Below are positions 32,299-35,704 of a DNA stretch of 35,704 nt, piece by piece; the first letter of the stretch is position 1; every line of letters begins with the position of its first letter. The position numbers were made by a program, and so were the translations under genes. Source of the stretch: Alistipes sp. Lineage in GTDB: Bacteria; Bacteroidota; Bacteroidia; Bacteroidales; Rikenellaceae. The notes below the pieces were generated by a model. It was not told where the DNA came from. It saw only the letters and a list, made by a program, of their open reading frames with translations, and did no database searches. The stretch lies in contig JAGCMF010000012.1 in assembly GCA_017646625.1 (NCBI GenBank), positions 1 through 35,704 on the forward strand. Reading direction: 5' to 3'.

Positions 32299-33585
32299 AT
32301 GAGACTTTTTAACTATATAGCTGTTGTGGCGTGCATGGTGGCATCGTCGTATGTCGGCATGGCACAGACGCTTGAGGGTGCTGATCCTCATCGTACACTA
32401 CTCGTGCCATATCCTACGGCAGCAGAGGCTGCGCAACGTGGCATGTCGCGCCAGCGATATATGCAGCCTATAGAGGAGTGGACCGAGGTGGATGGTATGC
32501 TCCGTGGTGAGTTTACATACCCCTTCTCATGGGTAGAACGTCAGGTGTTGATACGTGTTGAGGGTGTCGCATGCCCCTTTGAGGTATACGTAAATGGCAG
32601 ACGTGCAGGTATTTCACATAATGGCTTCGCTGCCGTAGAGTTTAATATTACGAAGATATCTCGCGAGGACAAGAATAGGGTAGAGCTGCGCTTGTTGCCA
32701 GCAGATGATGTTGCAGCTATAGAGTGTTTCGCCAAGGGCGCTTCTCGACCTGTAGCATATGTTATATCGCAACCGCGTGTGCGCGTGCGCGATGTTGCCT
32801 GGAAGACAAATATAGAGATGGGGGGTGTTGTGAATGTCGACTTTAGTGTCGTTATGCAGAATCAGACCCTTGGTGAGAAGAGCTCACGTCTCTATTATGA
32901 GCTCTATCTAAACGATACTGTGCGTCTCGGTGCTGGTCATAGAGATGTTGTGCTCGGCATGCATGGCGTGGATACCATGCGCTTTGGTGCCCCTGTGCCT
33001 GACTCTGTGCTGTGGCGTTCAACATCTCCTACACGCTTGAGCCTACGCCTCAAAAACCGCATCGCTGGCCGTGATGTGGAGTTTTATGACCTCCCTGTGG
33101 CACTTCGCGAGCTCTCCTATGGTGAAGATGGATATGTCGTAAATGGTGCTGTGGAGAATGTCGTGTGGTACGATATGTCGCCATGTGTAGGTGTTGAGGA
33201 TGTCGAGGCTGCCTATGACCGTGGCGTGCGTGCAGTGCGTTTTGGCGCAGGATATGTATCGGATGCGGTGCTCGACTATTGCGATGCCCGTGGTCTCTAT
33301 GTTGCCGTGACGGCACCTATCAATAGCTCACTTTCAGGTAAGTCACGTCGTCGTGGTGGCAATCCATCAAATAACCCTTCGTGGTGCGAGGAGTATGTGT
33401 CACGTGTTGTGCAGATGATACACACTACGAAGCGCCATGCCTCAATTGTAGCATACTATATCGCCGAGGATAGCGCCAATGGAGTATGCCTTTATGAGAG
33501 TTATCTCGCAGCAAAGGCTATCTCGCCAGTGCCAGTATTCTATTTGGATGCATCGGGAGAGTGGAATACAGATGATGCACACTAA
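32299..33585 (+). CDS. GH2-like secreted protein, apparently catalytically degenerate
   Basis: Signal peptide (MRLFNYIAVVACMVASSYVGMAQ). Residues about 60-150 resemble the GH2 sugar-binding jelly-roll (VEGVACPFEVYVNGRRAG, AAVEFNIT), about 165-265 the immunoglobulin-like domain (RLYYELYLNDTVRLG), and about 270-428 an abbreviated TIM barrel. At the acid/base position where GH2 enzymes have GNES, this protein has AEDS (389-392), so the catalytic Glu appears to be Asp. The protein ends about 37 residues later, before the nucleophile strand. I infer a non-catalytic glycan-binding or scaffold role. It starts 5 bp after the OstA-like gene. Confidence 0.7.
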   Translation: MRLFNYIAVVACMVASSYVGMAQTLEGADPHRTLLVPYPTAAEAAQRGMSRQRYMQPIEEWTEVDGMLRGEFTYPFSWVERQVLIRVEGVACPFEVYVNGRRAGISHNGFAAVEFNITKISREDKNRVELRLLPADDVAAIECFAKGASRPVAYVISQPRVRVRDVAWKTNIEMGGVVNVDFSVVMQNQTLGEKSSRLYYELYLNDTVRLGAGHRDVVLGMHGVDTMRFGAPVPDSVLWRSTSPTRLSLRLKNRIAGRDVEFYDLPVALRELSYGEDGYVVNGAVENVVWYDMSPCVGVEDVEAAYDRGVRAVRFGAGYVSDAVLDYCDARGLYVAVTAPINSSLSGKSRRRGGNPSNNPSWCEEYVSRVVQMIHTTKRHASIVAYYIAEDSANGVCLYESYLAAKAISPVPVFYLDASGEWNTDDAH

Positions 33586-33688
33586 AAATATGAGATTTTT
33601 AGATTGATGTGTTATTCACTGATTTATAGGCTGTTAATTTTGGGTTCAAAAAAAATATTAAAAAAAGTGTAAATTTTTCTTTAAAAAG

Positions 33689-33720
33689 TTTGGTAGATTA
33701 AAAAAAGTGCCTTATCTTTG
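33689..33720 (+). promoter_or_regulatory. Strong promoter for tRNA-Lys
   Basis: -33 element TTTG (33689-33692), 20-bp spacer, and -7 element TATCTTTG (33713-33720): a full match to the Bacteroides sigma-ABfr consensus. The tRNA begins 26 bp downstream. Confidence 0.85.
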
Positions 33721-33746
33721 CACTCGCAATCGAAAAGATAGCAAAT

Positions 33747-33819
33747 GCCTCTTTAGCTCAGTTGGTAGAGCACGACACTCTTAATGTTGGGGTCCAGGGT
33801 TCGAGCCCCTGAGGGGGTA
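33747..33819 (+). tRNA. tRNA-Lys (anticodon CTT)
   Basis: A 73-nt cloverleaf ending in discriminator A33819. The acceptor stem (33747-33753 with 33812-33818) pairs with several G-T wobbles. The D-arm is GCTC AGTTGGTA GAGC, the anticodon stem CGACA/TGTTG holds loop CTCTTAA, giving anticodon CTT for AAG, and the T-arm is CAGGG TTCGAGC CCCTG. CCA is not encoded. Its 3' 21 bases plus downstream sequence are repeated exactly at 34098-34124. Confidence 0.95.
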
Positions 33820-33823
33820 CAGA

Positions 33824-33852
33824 AGAGAAGAACGAGAGTTCTTCTCTTTTTT
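33824..33852 (+). terminator. Intrinsic terminator of tRNA-Lys
   Basis: A perfect 10-bp stem (33824-33833 with 33838-33847) with a GAGA loop, followed by T6. Confidence 0.85.
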
Positions 33853-33861
33853 GTTGTATGG

Positions 33862-33984
33862 CTCGATGCAAATAGCGATGAGCAGTGCTCATTATACCAA
33901 TAGCAGTAGTAGTCCTATGTGCAAGCCCATGGCCACTACTGCTATTGCTATATCTGCAAGCAGATAGTCGCTATTTGCATTGAG
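33862..33984. repeat. Cloverleaf-like palindromic element (123 nt)
   Basis: An outer stem of 17 bp with one G-T (33862-33878 with 33968-33984) encloses three hairpins: ATGAGCA/TGCTCAT at about 33878-33892, a 13-bp stem 33898-33910 with 33935-33947, and TATCTGC/GCAGATA at 33951-33966. The four-arm fold could exist as a DNA cruciform or a small RNA. It encodes no credible protein. It may be a MITE/REP-type element, a structured RNA or an integration site arm. Confidence 0.65.
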
Positions 33985-34019
33985 TTCTCCACCTCTGTGC
34001 TACTCACATAATAAGGGTT

Positions 34020-34085
34020 GCGCGGATATGATAGTGATTTATTGCTCGACCTAACAGTCTGCGCATTTTTTAGTGGTATCCGCGC
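34020..34085. repeat. Second inverted repeat downstream of the cloverleaf element
   Basis: GCGCGGATA (34020-34028) is exactly inverted as TATCCGCGC (34077-34085), with a 48-bp AT-rich loop. A small ACTGC/GCAGT hairpin follows (34087-34099), running into the tRNA-end copy. Confidence 0.6.
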
Positions 34086-34097
34086 CACTGCTTCGCA

Positions 34098-34124
34098 GTT
34101 CGAGCCCCTGAGGGGGTACAGAAG
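34098..34124 (+). repeat. Exact 27-nt copy of the tRNA-Lys 3' end (att-like direct repeat)
   Basis: These 27 bases, starting GTTCGAGCCCC, are identical to 33799-33825, which covers the T-loop to the end of tRNA-Lys plus 6 bases. The two copies lie 299 bp apart in the same orientation, the pattern left by site-specific integration at a tRNA or by decay of a duplicated tRNA gene. Confidence 0.75.
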
Positions 34125-34154
34125 AAGACAATAGAAAGGTTGTCTTCTTTTTTT
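34122..34154 (+). terminator. Second intrinsic terminator behind the tRNA-end copy
   Basis: A perfect 10-bp stem (34122-34131 with 34140-34149), 8-nt loop, ending in a run of seven T. It has the same placement relative to the tRNA-end copy as the terminator at 33824 has to the real tRNA, but a different sequence. Confidence 0.75.
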
Positions 34155-34170
34155 GCATAGGTTATACCAA

Positions 34171-34196
34171 AAGAGCCTGTCGACAGACAGGCTCTT
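34171..34196 (-). terminator. Terminator of the CHAT/PPC operon
   Basis: An 11-bp perfect stem (34171-34181 with 34186-34196) with a 4-nt loop; on the minus strand it runs into T4, 20 bp after the stop of the PPC-like gene. Confidence 0.7.
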
Positions 34197-34215
34197 GTGT
34201 TGTGTAAGGCTATTA

Positions 34216-34890
34216 CTAGTCAATGTACATTGTGTAGTAGTTTCTTACGTTACCCCAGTTGCGGATCTTAATCTTGAATGTGCCAGTCCAGCGTGGAGTC
34301 CATGTGCAGAGACATACATCGAGGTTATCTGTGTCAGAGTCGATGAGGTTGTCGTTCTCGTCGTATACGTATAGGTCGAGGTCTGTGTCGCCGTCACCTA
34401 CCACAAATACGCGTGCGCCCTCGCCACCATAGAAACGTACTGTGTATACGTCAGTAGAGCCTGACAATACACACTCGTGAGTCTCGCTTGGGCCACCTAC
34501 GCGACCGAGAGTTGTTGTAGATGCCTGTGCTGCAGCCTCAACCTTGCTGATGTATGCGAGAACTACCTCGTCGCCGTCAGCGAACTCACGAGCATCCTTA
34601 AGGAGCTGCTCAACGTTGATTGCAATGCGCTGGTCTTTTGCAGTATCCACGCCGCCCTCTGCGGTCTTCTCCTCGTTACCCTGCTGTGTAGGCACTGTAG
34701 CGTAGAGCTCAACAGCCTGTGCAAGAGCTGTTGCAGAGTAGTTCTCATAGCCGTACTGTACGAGACCACCTACCAACTCGAGAGTCTGAATCTCTGGTGA
34801 AACCTCTGGCTTCTGGTCGGCTACGTTCTCCTGTGCCATAGCAACATTAGCCATTGCTACTGCTGCCAACAAAAATAAAAACTTCTTCAT
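34216..34890 (-). CDS. Secreted protein with PPC-like beta domain (unknown function)
   Basis: A 224-aa protein with a clear signal peptide (MKKFLFLLAAVAMANVAMAQ, cleavage after A-M-A). Residues about 22-130 are helical and Ala/Glu-rich. The C-terminal ~85 residues (DVYTVRFYGGEGARVFVVGD, then DTDLDLYVYDENDNLIDSDT, and TGTFKIKIRNWG) match the beta-sandwich of bacterial pre-peptidase C-terminal (PPC) domains, with the hallmark D-x-D-L-x-(V/L)-x-x-x-D. PPC domains usually sit behind a secreted protease and are cut off; here there is no protease in the same chain. The protease-type partner may be the CHAT protein upstream in the operon. 51 bp after the 34942 gene. Confidence 0.75.
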   Translation of the reverse strand: MKKFLFLLAAVAMANVAMAQENVADQKPEVSPEIQTLELVGGLVQYGYENYSATALAQAVELYATVPTQQGNEEKTAEGGVDTAKDQRIAINVEQLLKDAREFADGDEVVLAYISKVEAAAQASTTTLGRVGGPSETHECVLSGSTDVYTVRFYGGEGARVFVVGDGDTDLDLYVYDENDNLIDSDTDNLDVCLCTWTPRWTGTFKIKIRNWGNVRNYYTMYID

Positions 34891-34941
34891 AGTAGTTTAA
34901 TTTAAGTTAATAAATAGGTGAATATAAAAATGTTTCGTTGT

Positions 34942-35547
34942 TTAGTAATACTCTATTTCGCGTGTCTGGTGCATGATGTTGCCATTGGCATCTATTGTGG
35001 TCTCAATCCAGTTTCCATACGAGTCGAGAGTTACGTCTAATACCTCCTGGCTCATTGTCCTTCCTGTGCTTGACGATACCTCTATGAAGCGTGGTGTGGA
35101 GTCTCTCTTTTCGTTGTCGTATATATATGTTGCTGTAGCCTTTATACCTCCTTCCTCCGCCTCGGTACTTATCAACTTATTCCATTTATTGTATGTGAGT
35201 TTCACTCTTGTTCCTCCCATTTCGTAGTGCGCTACGCGGTCGTTATATTCGATTATATTTATATACTCGGCGCCTGTATTTTCCCCATTTGTATATGTCT
35301 TCACTGTTATTCGTGTGTTGTCGGGTCGCCATGTAAATGTCATGTAGAAATCTTGTATTGATACCTTTGTCACTCGACCCGTCTCATCAAACTCCACTTT
35401 GCCAGATATTCCATTCTCAAATGGTACTATTGCCGATTTTGGTTTACTGTCATATATCTGCATTGACCTTGCATCAAGAGTCATCTGTGCAGATAGTGTT
35501 GCGCTTGTAGCAATGAGTGCAACGATTATGAGTAGTAGTCTCTTCAT
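34942..35547 (-). CDS. Small secreted protein with YD/RHS-like beta repeats (unknown function)
   Basis: A 201-aa protein with signal peptide (MKRLLLIIVALIATSATLSAQ). The mature part has repeated beta-strand units of the form G-x-V-x-x-x-x-x-D-x-x-G-(R/N)-x-x (GKVEFDETGRVTKV, LTYNKWNKLISTEAEEG, VTLDSYGNWIETTIDANGN), resembling single RHS/YD-type strands. No catalytic residues stand out. It lies 15 bp behind the CHAT gene stop and 51 bp ahead of the PPC-like gene, in one operon. Confidence 0.7.
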   Translation of the reverse strand: MKRLLLIIVALIATSATLSAQMTLDARSMQIYDSKPKSAIVPFENGISGKVEFDETGRVTKVSIQDFYMTFTWRPDNTRITVKTYTNGENTGAEYINIIEYNDRVAHYEMGGTRVKLTYNKWNKLISTEAEEGGIKATATYIYDNEKRDSTPRFIEVSSSTGRTMSQEVLDVTLDSYGNWIETTIDANGNIMHQTREIEYY

Positions 35548-35562
35548 ATCTCTATTATTCTA

Positions 35563-35704
35563 TTAATCCAACATTATGTATGCTGCCCAGTCGAGTGTTG
35601 GGTAGTTCTCGCGTGCCTTGCGTCGTGCCTCCCTGAAGGCATCGCGCTTCGTAACACCTGGCTGCGATAGTGCGCGGTAGAACTCCTCAACAAGGTATAC
35701 CGAC
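35563..35704 (-). CDS. CHAT-domain protein C-terminus (5' part off the right edge)
   Basis: From the right edge the minus strand reads, in one open frame, VYLVEEFYRALSQ, then GVTKRDAFREARRKARENYP and LDWAAYIMLD before the TAA at 35565-35563. The pattern V-x-x-F-Y-x-x-L, A-L/F-R-E-A-R and P-x-x-W-A-A-(Y/F)-(I/V)-L is the usual C-terminal end of CHAT caspase-like domains. The catalytic His and Cys lie outside the window, so activity cannot be judged. First visible gene of the operon with the two secreted proteins. Confidence 0.7.
   Translation of the reverse strand, partial: SVYLVEEFYRALSQPGVTKRDAFREARRKARENYPTLDWAAYIMLD

Noticed and set aside
33862-34124. Reading the palindromes and repeats beside the tRNA as a CRISPR array
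   Set aside because: There is only one pair of 27-nt direct repeats, with no regular spacer ladder and no cas genes; the repeats are tRNA sequence.
33948-34223. 91-codon minus-strand frame across the tRNA-end copy
   Set aside because: It translates the antisense of the tRNA end (giving YPLRGSN-type peptide), two terminators and palindromes; no promoter or homology is seen.

Overview
The window looks like Bacteroidota chromosome, order Bacteroidales, possibly Alistipes/Rikenellaceae (the genus is a guess from gene content). The evidence is repeated TAnnTTTG promoter -7 elements, the lack of Shine-Dalgarno sites, large Bacteroidetes-type LepB and OstA proteins, a BACON-domain lipoprotein, a DUF2795 protein, and a TPR-TM-HTH regulator. 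Most genes are vertical housekeeping or cell-envelope genes in compact operons. The accessory signal lies in two places: about 9.6-18.2 kb and 33.6-35.7 kb.

Layout. 1-1878 (-): a truncated golvesin/amidase-like secreted protein whose end lies off the left edge. 1985-9619 (+): dapB, lepB, a YigZ/IMPACT protein, uvrA, an M16 protease and an O-methyltransferase, nearly gapless. 9620-10380: a scar region with a terminator, a perfect 12-bp palindrome over a promoter, a 5' fragment of an anaerobic sulfatase-maturating enzyme joined out of frame to a sulfatase C-terminus, and a terminator plus the last codons of a second DUF2795 gene. 10381-12114 (-): a TPR/transmembrane/LuxR-type HTH regulator, divergent from three lipoprotein genes (12271-17875, +) that may be its targets. 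18018-18239 (-): the intact DUF2795 gene. 22669-18374 (-): operon of a Rel/SpoT homologue, an HI0933-type flavoprotein, an HGVHSP-motif protein and a cobalamin adenosyltransferase. 22865-24837 (+): a lipoprotein related to the C-terminal half of the 15974 protein, then a threonine aldolase. 26382-24899 (-): a HAD phosphatase and an XTP/dITP pyrophosphatase. 26474-27007 (+): a nitroreductase.

27137-33585 (+) is an outer-membrane biogenesis cluster: a SurA-like lipoprotein, a two-parvulin SurA, an OstA/LptA-like protein with a large charged insert, and a GH2-like protein that appears catalytically degenerate. The likely theme is periplasmic chaperoning of outer-membrane proteins together with LPS transport.

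33689-34154 holds a strong promoter, tRNA-Lys(CTT), a terminator, a cloverleaf-like palindromic element, a second inverted repeat, and an exact 27-nt copy of the tRNA 3' end with its own terminator. This resembles an integration or duplication scar. 34216-35704 (-) is an operon reading from the right edge: a CHAT-type protease C-terminus, a small secreted protein, and a secreted protein with a PPC-like beta domain. No CRISPR array, complete insertion sequence, rRNA or replication origin was seen. The best candidates for something undescribed are the structured element beside the tRNA, the regulator-lipoprotein cassette bracketed by DUF2795 3' ends, and the CHAT/PPC operon.
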